Assembly: GCA_017645655.1 (NCBI GenBank) | Contig: JAGCNZ010000069.1 | Span: forward strand, 1 to 45,569 | Direction: 5' to 3' | Length of the DNA: 45,569 nucleotides | Origin: Bacteroidaceae bacterium | GTDB taxonomy: Bacteria; Bacteroidota; Bacteroidia; Bacteroidales; Bacteroidaceae | Part shown: piece by piece, positions 36,801 through 44,600 of the stretch | How the letters are laid out: every line of letters starts with the position of its first letter | How positions within the stretch are numbered: the first letter of the stretch is position 1 | Notes under the pieces: generated by a model | What the model was told of the DNA's origin: nothing | Database searches by the model: none | Seen by the model: the letters and a program-made list of their open reading frames with translations, nothing else | Translations under genes and position numbers: made by a program

Positions 36801-37166
36801 CTTTGTGGAGGACGGCAGGACAAGGGAGGTAAGTTTGCTGAGGCTATAGAACATGGAGTCGCCCACGACATCGTTTGCCGTGGTGTGCGAAGTGAAATAG
36901 GCCTGTCCGCCGCTCACGATGCGTGCATCCTCGAGGTCGAGCCTTGTCAGTTTTCCTGCATTCACTCTGTCGCGGATGGCCTTGATGTCGGTGCCGTTGA
37001 TGCGGCCCGTTATCCTGACCTGCCTGCCAGCCTCCTCGAGGAGCGCAGGCAGAGAGCCTGCCGTCTCGACGTGAATGGTGTCGGCAGACCAGGCGACTGC
37101 CTGAAATAGACAAGCGATGCCGAGCAACATTGCCCTGAGCGCACCCATTAATCCTATGCCTTTCAT
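33828..37166 (-). CDS. Secreted BspA-LRR / M60 peptidase with T9SS tail, paralogue A
   Basis: This protein of about 1,112 residues starts with a signal peptide (MKGIGLMGALRAMLLGIACL, cleaved near AWSA). BspA-type leucine-rich repeats occupy about 95-230. An M60-like region spans about 240-800, with the zinc site HECGH at 570-574 and downstream glutamates at 583 and 587. A second LRR block precedes the C-terminal T9SS tail (YDLLGRRV...GRIYIRGGKKIMVK). M60 enzymes are known to cleave mucin-type glycoproteins. A -7-like TACGTTTG lies at 37212-37219 (minus strand). The frame extends 33 codons further upstream into array D, so I use the ATG at 37166, which opens a proper signal peptide. Confidence 0.88.
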   Translation of the reverse strand: MKGIGLMGALRAMLLGIACLFQAVAWSADTIHVETAGSLPALLEEAGRQVRITGRINGTDIKAIRDRVNAGKLTRLDLEDARIVSGGQAYFTSHTTANDVVGDSMFYSLSKLTSLVLPSSTKDIRKSACQLSGITKVEVPDGVTHLGGAAFANCNSLKTVVIGRKVSHLEQAVFYNSSAITTVSVKPKTPPILDAYMFTARPTIRVYTSVVEDYKASSWNQYGSIVGRLENYYPEESDSSDVVNEQAGNFFEDTACTQLKAEYGLMSDDELTAALTDAGMPEYMVGIAIKLKNQDWAAYEQDFRIHNYKPYSDAGYWNSRLRSTGGSFMGNPTGIYTPDSSPLYVFVDSDIPSGATLYIAGCTGNNLITSATQGKMLKKGLNVVDGTTGALYYIIYTADTKSMAKTLSEWPDMKIHIEGGKVNGYYDVARASDTDYKALLAAATHERFTVKGGQSLFNFKTSTYRTVWKSTIDKSICWFDSLTVWEKELMGISESVASGQRAEAPFYISGGESYFPQYYNNPNFAIEGEQSDGGYANSASFRTMYNTPGCVESSFDVSQTATFDDWCSAHECGHNNQGAITVEGGTEVSNNLFSNYIRFHTGLVTSNGASLATVMDEYARREPFFTRPLDSQMRMYWQLYLYYHLAQHNTSFYPELFKALREDPLTLYNSNTGCLKFVRKACQVAGEDLTDFFRIWGFFEPLTNYTVNDYGAHSMTVTQADIDATLAEIAQYPTKNFEILFIEDRADYVLTTDFLTTAGKKRRESEKVGQCGDVGQFTDFLPGACEPSAYYYLQADSLYAMEGAGGLGFVGLDADNHIEFVANAKNFCMPTSIGSDIKLYSYDADGSLHEVSRQAGGTEYVNNTIAGASARHLTEFAIKAVYSGRINGTDIKHMRKLLNEGNLQAIDLRGANVVSGGVAYYESNYTSKNVMGAYAFDSFKKLVSMTLPYSITSIGNRAFRFSGLRMADVPDKVTSIGLEAFGGCEMLTTVILGSNMKTLSQGVFYNSPVKDAYVKALTPPTLSDYIFNSNPTIHVYPSALEAYQNSRWADFGTIVGDLTDEMIDGIEAVHEEEMVNGQRSMTNEVYDLLGRRVSDPKPGRIYIRGGKKIMVK

Positions 37167-37211
37167 ATCCAATCCTAATGTGTTTCTGATGAATAATCTG
37201 TGTTGCGATTT

Positions 37212-37219
37212 CAAACGTA
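37212..37219 (-). promoter_or_regulatory. Candidate -7 element for M60 paralogue A
   Basis: The minus strand reads TACGTTTG, matching TAnnTTTG, 45 bp before the start codon and at the edge of array D. No good -33 element lies at 19 bp. Confidence 0.4.
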
Positions 37220-37334
37220 GCGTGGGACGATTGAATTTATCACGTGGGTAAAATGAAATTATCACGTGGAATATTTAAAATATCACGTGGGTAAAATGGA
37301 TTTATCACGTGGGTCGTTTGCAATCATCACACGC
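37219..37334. repeat. ATCACGTG array D
   Basis: Cores start at 37241, 37263, 37284 and 37306, with degenerate ends at 37219 (AGCGTG) and 37328 (CACACG); steps are 22, 22, 21, 22 and 22 bp. Linkers are GGTAAAATGAAATT, GAATATTTAAAAT, GGTAAAATGGATTT and GGTCGTTTGCAATC. It separates M60 paralogues A and B. Confidence 0.92.
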
Positions 37335-37356
37335 TGCGTTTTCAGTTGTCGCCTGT

Positions 37357-40300
37357 TTACTTGCTCATCACGAACTTCTTGCCGTTCCTGATGTAAATGT
37401 TGCCCGGCTTCATCTCGGTCACCTTGCGGCCCATCAGGTCGTAGGTGGCGTCGCTGAAGACTGGGGCGACGGTATTGAATTCCTCTGCCTGAACAGCCTC
37501 TATGCCGTCCACTATTTCGTCGGTCAGGTCGCCTACGATGGTGCCGAACTCAGCCCAGCGAGAATTCTCGTAGGCCTCGACAGCACTTGGATAGACGTGG
37601 ATGATAGGATGGCTCGAGAAGAGATAGTTGCTGACGCTCGGCGGAGTGAGCGGCGTGACGTATGCGTGCTTGACGGGAGAGCTGTAGAAGACGCCCTGAT
37701 CCATCGAAGTGACCTTCTGGCCGACATAGACCGTCGAAAGGTTATTGCAGTAGGCGAAGGCATCGCCACCTACCGACTTCACCTGGTCGGGAATTACAAT
37801 CGACGTGATGCCGCAGCTGGAGAAGGCGGTTCCGCCTATCGAAGTGAGGTTGCGCGGCAGAATCATGGAGACAAGCTTCTTGGCATTCTGGAAAAGTCCG
37901 GAAGGTACAGAGCTGGTTCTGGCTCGTTCGAGGTCAATGGCCTGAAGGTTCTCATTGTTGACGAGCTGCTTCATATAGTTGAAGTCCGTAGTGCTGATCG
38001 GACCGCTTACAATAAGCTTGATGACCTGGTCGTTCTTCAACTCTCTCTTGAGCGTTCCGGACGAAGCCAGCTCGACGTACTCTGTGCCACTGCCGGCCCG
38101 CGTCACCTCGCGGTACGTGCCGTCGGCATCGAAGGAATAAATCGTGAAGTTGCCTCCCACACTTGTCGGGATGCAGACATTCTTCGAGTTGGAAGCAAAC
38201 ACGATGGCGTCGTCGGCATCGAGCATGAAGAAGCCCAAGCCGCCTGTCCCTTCCATCGCATAGAGAGAATCAGAGCGGTAATAAACATAGTCCGAAGGCT
38301 CACAACCGCCTTCCAGATACGACGTGAACTGGCCAAGGTCGCCGCACTGGCCTACCTGGTCCGAGCCGTTGCGCTTCTTGCCTGCCGTCTGCAGGAATCC
38401 CGTCGAGAGAACATAGTCAGCGCGGTCTTCCACGAAGATTATCTCACGATTCTTGACGGGATACTTTGCAATCTGGTTCTTGGTGGATTTGATGCCGGCG
38501 TTCGTTACGGCAATAGAATGGTTGCCATAGTCCTCAATGTTGCTTCCCACCTTAATGGGTTCGAAGAATCCCCAGATGGTAAAGAAGTCGGTCAAGTCCT
38601 CCTGCGCCACTTCGCAAACCTTGCGGACGAACTTCAGGCCGCCGTTGTTGTTGTTCGAACTGTTGTATAGCGTCAGCGGGTCATTGCGCAGAGCCTTGAA
38701 GAGGTCAGGGTAGAAGGAGGTGTTCTTCTGCGCCAGGTGATAGTAGAGATAGAGGTCCCAATACATACGCAGACGGCTGTTCACGTCCCTGTAGTAGAAA
38801 GGCTCGCGGCGCGCAAACTCGTTCATGACGTCAGTAAGCGTCGAGCCGCCCGAGGTGTTGAGGCCATCGAGATAGCGGACGAGATTCGAGAAGACGTTGT
38901 TCGACGCCTCCGTGCAGCCCTCCACATTGATGGCACGCTGGTTGTTGTGGCCGCACTCGTGACCGGCGCACCAGTCGTCCATGTTCTTGTTCGTCGCATC
39001 AAGACAGTTCTTTATGCAGTCGAGACCATTATAGGAAGTCCTGTAAGCTGTAGAGTTTGCATAGCCGGCATCCTCCACCTCGCCCTCGATGGCAAAGTTC
39101 GGGTTGTTGTAGTAGATGGGATAGATGGCCTCGCCGCCCGTCAGGTACCAGGGGTAGCCGGCCTTCTTGCCCGTTGCAACCTCCTCGGTCATGCCCATCA
39201 AGTTCTTCTCCCACACGGCCACGCTGTCGAACCACGCGATGCTCTTGTCCATCTTTGTGGCAGTCGAGAAGACTTGCTTGTAAGAGTTAGTCTTGAGATG
39301 GTAGAGTGAGTGTGCGCCTCTTACGGTGAAACGGTTCAGCTTGGCAGCATTAAGAATCTTCTTGTAGTCGGTAGAAGTGTGACGGTTGACATCATAATAG
39401 CCATTCACCGCTCCGCCCTCGATGTGTATCTTCATGTCTGGCCACTGGTCGAGCGTCTTCTGATTATTCTGCGTGCTGGCCGTATAGACAACATAGTAAA
39501 GGGCATTCTTCGTTCCGTCGATGATGTTGAGTCCCTTCACGAGTTTCGTCCCGGTCTTGGCGTTCGTGATGAGCTGGTTCTCCACGCAGCCGGCAAGGTA
39601 CAAAGTAGCGTCGCTCGGCACGTCTTCGCCTACGAAGACATAAATCTCGTCGCCATCGTTTTCGGCATAGATACCGGTCGGGTTGCCCATGTAGGAGCCG
39701 CCGCTTGCCATCATCTTGTCGTTCCAGTAGTTTGCGTCGCTGTATGCCTTGTAGTCGTGAATGCGGAAGTCCTGTTCGTAGGCCGCCCAGGTTCCGTTTT
39801 TCACCTTGAGGGCTATGGTTATCATCAGTTCCGGCATACCCACCTCAGTCATGGCTGCGGTCAGTTCCTCGTCGCTCATCGCCTGATATTCGGGTTTAAG
39901 CTGAGTGCCGGCAACGTCCTCGAAGAAGTTGCCATACATTGTCTTGGCGATGTCGCCGGGTTCGGCTTCCATCGGATAGGTGTTCTCCAAGCCGCCATAG
40001 ATGGTGCCATAGTTCTTCCAGCCCGATGCCTGATAGTCCGACAAAGCCTCCGTATAGACATATATCTTGGGGCTTGACGAAAAGAGGTAGGCTGGCGTGC
40101 TTGCTGGCGTGAGAGGCTTGACATAAGCATTCTTTACGTTCGAGCTGTAGAAGACGCCTTGGTTCAGTTGGTTCACCTTCTTTCCGATGACGACAGTCTC
40201 CAGCGAACTGCAATAGGCAAAGGCATCGCCGCCGAGCTTCGTCACACTGCCCGGGATGTCGATTGCCTTGAGTCCTGACCTCGCGAAGGCATTGGTCAGG

Positions 40301-40665
40301 ATGGCAGTCACGTTAGTCGGCAGAAGCATCTGCTGCAACCTTGAACACTCGTAGAACATCTTCTCACCAATGACGTTGTCCGTCGTCGTATAACTCTCCG
40401 TGTATGCTTCGCCGCCGCTTACGATGCTGACGCCCGACCAGTCGAGGCTCGTCACGGTACCTGCCTGGACGAGTTCGCGAATGTACTTGATGTCGGTGCC
40501 ATTTATCTTGCCCGTCACCTTAAGCTCCGGGTCGGTTTGTGTCAAGAGGGAGGACAGCGTGCCTGCCGTCTCGACGTTTACTTCTGTCACAGCCCAGACG
40601 CTTGCCTGGACAAGACACATCACGATGGCTGCCGAAAGCCTTCGTATTCCTTTCATGCTTTTCAT
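37357..40665 (-). CDS. Secreted BspA-LRR / M60 peptidase with T9SS tail, paralogue B
   Basis: This 1,102-residue protein has the same architecture as its neighbours: signal peptide (MKSMKGIRRLSAAIVMCLV), LRR block (about 95-225), M60 region with HECGH at 569-573 and conserved ExxxE downstream (NVEGCTEASNN), a second LRR block (about 900-1040) and a T9SS tail (YDLMGRKV...GNIYIRNGKKFVMSK). It lies 50 bp downstream of paralogue C on the same strand and is probably cotranscribed with it. The start could also be the ATG three codons later. It is closer to C than to A in the N-terminal LRR. Confidence 0.88.
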   Translation of the reverse strand: MKSMKGIRRLSAAIVMCLVQASVWAVTEVNVETAGTLSSLLTQTDPELKVTGKINGTDIKYIRELVQAGTVTSLDWSGVSIVSGGEAYTESYTTTDNVIGEKMFYECSRLQQMLLPTNVTAILTNAFARSGLKAIDIPGSVTKLGGDAFAYCSSLETVVIGKKVNQLNQGVFYSSNVKNAYVKPLTPASTPAYLFSSSPKIYVYTEALSDYQASGWKNYGTIYGGLENTYPMEAEPGDIAKTMYGNFFEDVAGTQLKPEYQAMSDEELTAAMTEVGMPELMITIALKVKNGTWAAYEQDFRIHDYKAYSDANYWNDKMMASGGSYMGNPTGIYAENDGDEIYVFVGEDVPSDATLYLAGCVENQLITNAKTGTKLVKGLNIIDGTKNALYYVVYTASTQNNQKTLDQWPDMKIHIEGGAVNGYYDVNRHTSTDYKKILNAAKLNRFTVRGAHSLYHLKTNSYKQVFSTATKMDKSIAWFDSVAVWEKNLMGMTEEVATGKKAGYPWYLTGGEAIYPIYYNNPNFAIEGEVEDAGYANSTAYRTSYNGLDCIKNCLDATNKNMDDWCAGHECGHNNQRAINVEGCTEASNNVFSNLVRYLDGLNTSGGSTLTDVMNEFARREPFYYRDVNSRLRMYWDLYLYYHLAQKNTSFYPDLFKALRNDPLTLYNSSNNNNGGLKFVRKVCEVAQEDLTDFFTIWGFFEPIKVGSNIEDYGNHSIAVTNAGIKSTKNQIAKYPVKNREIIFVEDRADYVLSTGFLQTAGKKRNGSDQVGQCGDLGQFTSYLEGGCEPSDYVYYRSDSLYAMEGTGGLGFFMLDADDAIVFASNSKNVCIPTSVGGNFTIYSFDADGTYREVTRAGSGTEYVELASSGTLKRELKNDQVIKLIVSGPISTTDFNYMKQLVNNENLQAIDLERARTSSVPSGLFQNAKKLVSMILPRNLTSIGGTAFSSCGITSIVIPDQVKSVGGDAFAYCNNLSTVYVGQKVTSMDQGVFYSSPVKHAYVTPLTPPSVSNYLFSSHPIIHVYPSAVEAYENSRWAEFGTIVGDLTDEIVDGIEAVQAEEFNTVAPVFSDATYDLMGRKVTEMKPGNIYIRNGKKFVMSK

Positions 40666-40715
40666 TTTGTGTTTCTTTATTTAATAGTTGTAGTTATTTC
40701 TTTTCACGCAGTTTG

Positions 40716-43700
40716 TCATTTCACCATAAACGTCTTTCCGTTCCTGATGTAGATGCATCCTGGCTTCAGGTTCGTGACGCGACGTCCCATTAGGTCATAA
40801 ACCTCATTGGACTTTGAACTATGGACACCAACCTTTTCCACTTCGGGAAGCAGTTCGACGCCATCAACGATGTCGTCCGTCAAGTCGCCCACTATCGTAC
40901 CATACTCGGCCCAAGACGATGCCTGATAGGCTGCGACGACACTCGGATAGACGTGAATCAGGGGATTGCTCGAGAGGAGATAGCTCGAGACGCTGGGCGG
41001 GGTGAGGGGAGCGACATATATATCCTTGACGTTTGAATCATAGAAAGCGCCTTTGGATATCGAGGTGACCTTCTTGCCGACGAGTACAGTCGTCAAGTCG
41101 CTGCAGTATGCAAAGGCATCTTCGCCTATCGAGGTCACCTTGTCGGGAATGGCAATCGACTTGAGCCCCGAGCCAGAGAAGGCGTTTGTGCCTATGGAGG
41201 TGATGTCTTGAGGCAGTCGCATTGCGATGAGCTTCCTGAAGTCCTGGAACGCGTAGGGGCCCATGACGTTCTTCGTAGTCTTGTAGCTTTGGTAGTAGGA
41301 ATATGTGTTGTTGGTAATGATTTGTGCCTCGTCGAGGTCGATGGCCTGGAGGTGATGGTTGGCGATGAGTTCGCGCAAGTACTTGATGTCCTTGCCGTGA
41401 ATCTTTCCTTTGACGATGAGTTTGATGACGTCCTCGTTCTGGAGTGTTGTCTGAAGCCGTCCTGCTGCATCGAGCTCCACGGTTTCCGTGCCGCTGCCTG
41501 CTCTTGCGACCTCGTGCAAGGTGCCGTCGGCGTCGACTGCATAAATGCTGAAGTCACGCCCGATGCTTGTCGGGATGCATACGTCAAAAGCGTTGGAGGC
41601 ATATCTGATGGTGCCGTCTTCGTCGAGCATGAGGAAGCCGACGCCTCCTGTGCCTACCATGGAATAGAGAGAGTCCACGCTATAATAGACATAGTCGGCG
41701 GGAGCGGATGCATTGGGAAGGTAGCTGGTGAACTGCCCCACGTCGCCGCACTGCCCTACTGCTTCGCCCTTGCGGTATTCGCGATTCGTGCCGTTTCTGG
41801 GGATGAAGTTTGTCGGGGGAACATGCTCCACACGGTCCTCGATGAAGATTATCTCGCGGTTCTTCTTTTCGTACTGAGCGATACTTCTCTTCGTGCTGTT
41901 GATTTCAGAGAGTCTGTTCGTGACGTAATGGTCGCCGTAACATTCGAGGTAGCGGTTCGTCGCAGGCTCAAAGAAGCCATAGACCGTGAAGAAGTCGGTG
42001 AGGTCTTCCTGTGCCACCTCGCATACCTTGCGGACGAACTTCAGTCCGGACTTGCTTGTGGAGGTTCCGTAGGGCTGTATTTTGTCGGCTCGCAACGCTT
42101 TGAAGAGTTCGGGGTAGAACGATGTGTTCTTCTGTGCCTGATGGTAATAGAGGTAGAGGGAGTAGTACATACGGATGAATCCCTTGTCGGCGCCACGCCA
42201 GTAGAAAGGCACATTATGTGCGAACTCCTGCATAGTGACGCTGAGGGGGTTGCCCATGGAGGATTTGTGCCCCATAAAGAAGCGGCAATAGTTCGAGAAA
42301 AGATCGTTGCTGCCCTCAGTCGTGCCTTCCAACATGATAGGTGATTGCAGCTGATGTCCCAGCTCGTGCGCGGTTCCGCTCTCGTCGTAACTTGCCACAT
42401 ATGGGTTGAGGAATGACTTGGAGGCATCCAGCGAGATGTGTATGCCGAACTCCGTGGAATGGGCGACAGAGCCGGGAGAGTCGTTGTCGACGTACGTTGG
42501 GTTGTTGAAGTAGCCTGGATAGAAGGCATCGCCACCTGTCAGGTAGTAGGGCGCGCCTGCTTTCTCGCCGTTTGCCACGGCTTCGCTGATGCCGAAGAGG
42601 TCCTTTTCCCAAACGGAAAGACTGTCCAGGCATTCGACTGCCTTAGCGATTTTGGAGGAATAGGTTTCCCTGAGGCGCGAGGTCCTGATGTTCATGACGG
42701 AGTGTTTTCCCTTTGCCACAAAGGTGGTATATGTAGCGGCGTTCAGGAGTTTCTTGTAGTCGGCGTCGGTATGTCTGGCTGCGTCGAAGTAGCCTTCCAG
42801 CTTGCCGCCTTCGATGTGTATCTTGATGTCGGGCCATTCGCTGACGCGTTTGGTCAGGGATTTCGTATCGACGGTATAGAGGATGTAGTAGTACTTGTCG
42901 GCATCCGCGTCGACGATGTTGAGTCCTTTCTTCAGCTTATGTCCTGCTTTGCCGGTGGTGAACATGTCGTCCACGCCGATGCCTGCGATGTAGAGGGTCG
43001 CGTCGGCAGGGACATCGTCGTCCACGAAGACATAGAGTGGTTCCTGATACGACTGGGCATAGATGCCGGTGGGGTTGCCCATGTAGGACGCGCAGCGTGC
43101 CCACAGCTTGTCGTTCCATGACTTGGCATCGCTGTAGGGTTGGTAGCTGTGGATGCGGAACTCCTGTTCGTAGTTTGCCCACGTGCCATTCTTCACCTTG
43201 AGGGCGATGCTCAGCATGTAGTCTGGCATGCCTGCCTCGGCGAAGGCCGCCGCCAGTTCCTCGTCGCTCATCGAGCCGTATTCGGCTTTGAGCTGGGTGC
43301 ATGCGGCGTCCTGGAAGAAGTTGCTGCACAGGTCGCTCACGATGTCGTCCTCGCCCGGCTCTTGCGGATAGAAGTTCTCCAACGTGCCGTAGAGGGTGCC
43401 GTATTCGTTCCAGCCTACGTCTTTGTAGTCCTGCAAGGCGTCCGAATAGACATAAATCTTTGGGGTCGAGGAGAAGAGATAGGAGGGCGGAGCAGGCGGT
43501 GTGATGGGCTTCACGTAGGCTTTTGTGACGGCTGAGCCGTAGAAGGAGCCTTTGCTGAGCTGGTTCACCCTCTGTCCGATGACGACGGTTGACAGGGAGT
43601 TGCAATAGGCGAAGGCATCTTCGCCGATGGTGCGGACGCTGCTCGGGATGTCAATCGTCGAGAGGCGTGTGCGGGCGAAGGCATTCTTCAGGATGGAGGT

Positions 43701-44063
43701 CACAGTGGTGGGCAGGAGCATCTGCTGCAGGTTCGAGCATTCGTAGAACATCTTTTCGCCTACGACGTTGTCCTGCGTGGTGTAACTCTCGAAGTATGCC
43801 TGACCGCCGCTCACTATGCGGACGCCCGACCAGTCGAGCTTTTTCACCGTGCCTGCCGTGACGAGCTGGCGGATGTATTTGATGTCGGAGCCGTTGATGA
43901 CTCCAGTCACCTTCAGTTCCTGGTCGGTGCTGGTCAGCAGGGACTGCAACGTGCCGGCTGTCTCGACGTTGATTTCCGTCAGAGCCCAAGCGCTGCCCTG
44001 CATCAGACAAAACAAGGCTGCGACAATCAGCCTATGCAAAATTGTATGGCAATTCCTATACAT
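40716..44063 (-). CDS. Secreted BspA-LRR / M60 peptidase with T9SS tail, paralogue C
   Basis: This protein of about 1,115 residues has the same plan as A and B: signal peptide (MYRNCHTILHRLIVAALFCL), N-terminal LRR, M60 region, second LRR and T9SS tail (YDLMGRRV...GCIYIRNGKTFMVK). The zinc site is HELGH at 566-570, closer to the classical M60 HExGH form than the HECGH of A and B. The sequence before the site (YADNDSPG-like loops) is the most divergent part, suggesting a changed substrate pocket. The frame extends 50 codons upstream, but the promoter at 44093-44123 lies in that stretch, so I start at 44063. Confidence 0.88.
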   Translation of the reverse strand: MYRNCHTILHRLIVAALFCLMQGSAWALTEINVETAGTLQSLLTSTDQELKVTGVINGSDIKYIRQLVTAGTVKKLDWSGVRIVSGGQAYFESYTTQDNVVGEKMFYECSNLQQMLLPTTVTSILKNAFARTRLSTIDIPSSVRTIGEDAFAYCNSLSTVVIGQRVNQLSKGSFYGSAVTKAYVKPITPPAPPSYLFSSTPKIYVYSDALQDYKDVGWNEYGTLYGTLENFYPQEPGEDDIVSDLCSNFFQDAACTQLKAEYGSMSDEELAAAFAEAGMPDYMLSIALKVKNGTWANYEQEFRIHSYQPYSDAKSWNDKLWARCASYMGNPTGIYAQSYQEPLYVFVDDDVPADATLYIAGIGVDDMFTTGKAGHKLKKGLNIVDADADKYYYILYTVDTKSLTKRVSEWPDIKIHIEGGKLEGYFDAARHTDADYKKLLNAATYTTFVAKGKHSVMNIRTSRLRETYSSKIAKAVECLDSLSVWEKDLFGISEAVANGEKAGAPYYLTGGDAFYPGYFNNPTYVDNDSPGSVAHSTEFGIHISLDASKSFLNPYVASYDESGTAHELGHQLQSPIMLEGTTEGSNDLFSNYCRFFMGHKSSMGNPLSVTMQEFAHNVPFYWRGADKGFIRMYYSLYLYYHQAQKNTSFYPELFKALRADKIQPYGTSTSKSGLKFVRKVCEVAQEDLTDFFTVYGFFEPATNRYLECYGDHYVTNRLSEINSTKRSIAQYEKKNREIIFIEDRVEHVPPTNFIPRNGTNREYRKGEAVGQCGDVGQFTSYLPNASAPADYVYYSVDSLYSMVGTGGVGFLMLDEDGTIRYASNAFDVCIPTSIGRDFSIYAVDADGTLHEVARAGSGTETVELDAAGRLQTTLQNEDVIKLIVKGKIHGKDIKYLRELIANHHLQAIDLDEAQIITNNTYSYYQSYKTTKNVMGPYAFQDFRKLIAMRLPQDITSIGTNAFSGSGLKSIAIPDKVTSIGEDAFAYCSDLTTVLVGKKVTSISKGAFYDSNVKDIYVAPLTPPSVSSYLLSSNPLIHVYPSVVAAYQASSWAEYGTIVGDLTDDIVDGVELLPEVEKVGVHSSKSNEVYDLMGRRVTNLKPGCIYIRNGKTFMVK

Positions 44064-44092
44064 AACGTTGTCAGTTTGTAGTTTATCGCACG

Positions 44093-44123
44093 CAAATTTA
44101 CCTTTTTCTTTCCATTCCTGCAA
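44093..44123 (-). promoter_or_regulatory. Promoter of the M60 C-B genes
   Basis: On the minus strand TTGC (complement of 44120-44123) and TAAATTTG (complement of 44093-44100) are separated by exactly 19 bp, 30 bp before the start codon of paralogue C. Confidence 0.78.
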
Positions 44124-44244
44124 GAGAAACGCGGAAAAAGAGAGCGAAAAGAGGGGAAAAGTCACGCAGCGTGCCGGCTTAGGGGACCAGCGGCGTTGAG
44201 CACCAAACCACAAGGCGTCGGCAAAAAGGCTGTGGGGTATCGGA

Positions 44245-44370
44245 AAACATCACGTGGGTAAAATGAAATTATCACGTGGAATATTTCAAATATCACGTGG
44301 GTAAAATCAATTTATCACGTGGGTAAAATGAAAACATCACGTGGGAAGTCGAAAAAGCTAACACGCCTCG
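44245..44370. repeat. ATCACGTG array E
   Basis: Cores start at 44251, 44273, 44294, 44316 and 44338, with a degenerate CACGCC at 44362; steps are 22, 21, 22, 22 and 24 bp. Linkers are GGTAAAATGAAATT, GAATATTTCAAAT, GGTAAAATCAATTT, GGTAAAATGAAAAC and GGAAGTCGAAAAAG. It lies in the 537-bp divergent gap between paralogue C and the partial gene at 44601; no other gene is visible there. Confidence 0.92.
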
Positions 44371-44525
44371 CTGGCAATTTTATCGAGACAATTCAACGGA
44401 CATGCCCCTGACACACCCTGAAACAGCCGTGTCGAACCGACTGGAAAAATCTGTCAGAAGGAAAAAAAATTAGCAGTAAAACAAAATTATTTATGCCTTG
44501 TCTTTTCACATTTATTATTTTTTTA

Positions 44526-44533
44526 TAATTTTG
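44526..44533 (+). promoter_or_regulatory. Candidate -7 element of the 44601 gene
   Basis: TAATTTTG matches TAnnTTTG, 67 bp before the ATG. The -33 position is AT-rich without a clear TTG, so only the -7 half is supported. Confidence 0.5.
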
Positions 44534-44600
44534 CAACCGAGATTGCGTATAAGCAACATATAAGCAAAAGGTAAATACAAAACTTAAAACTAAAACAACA

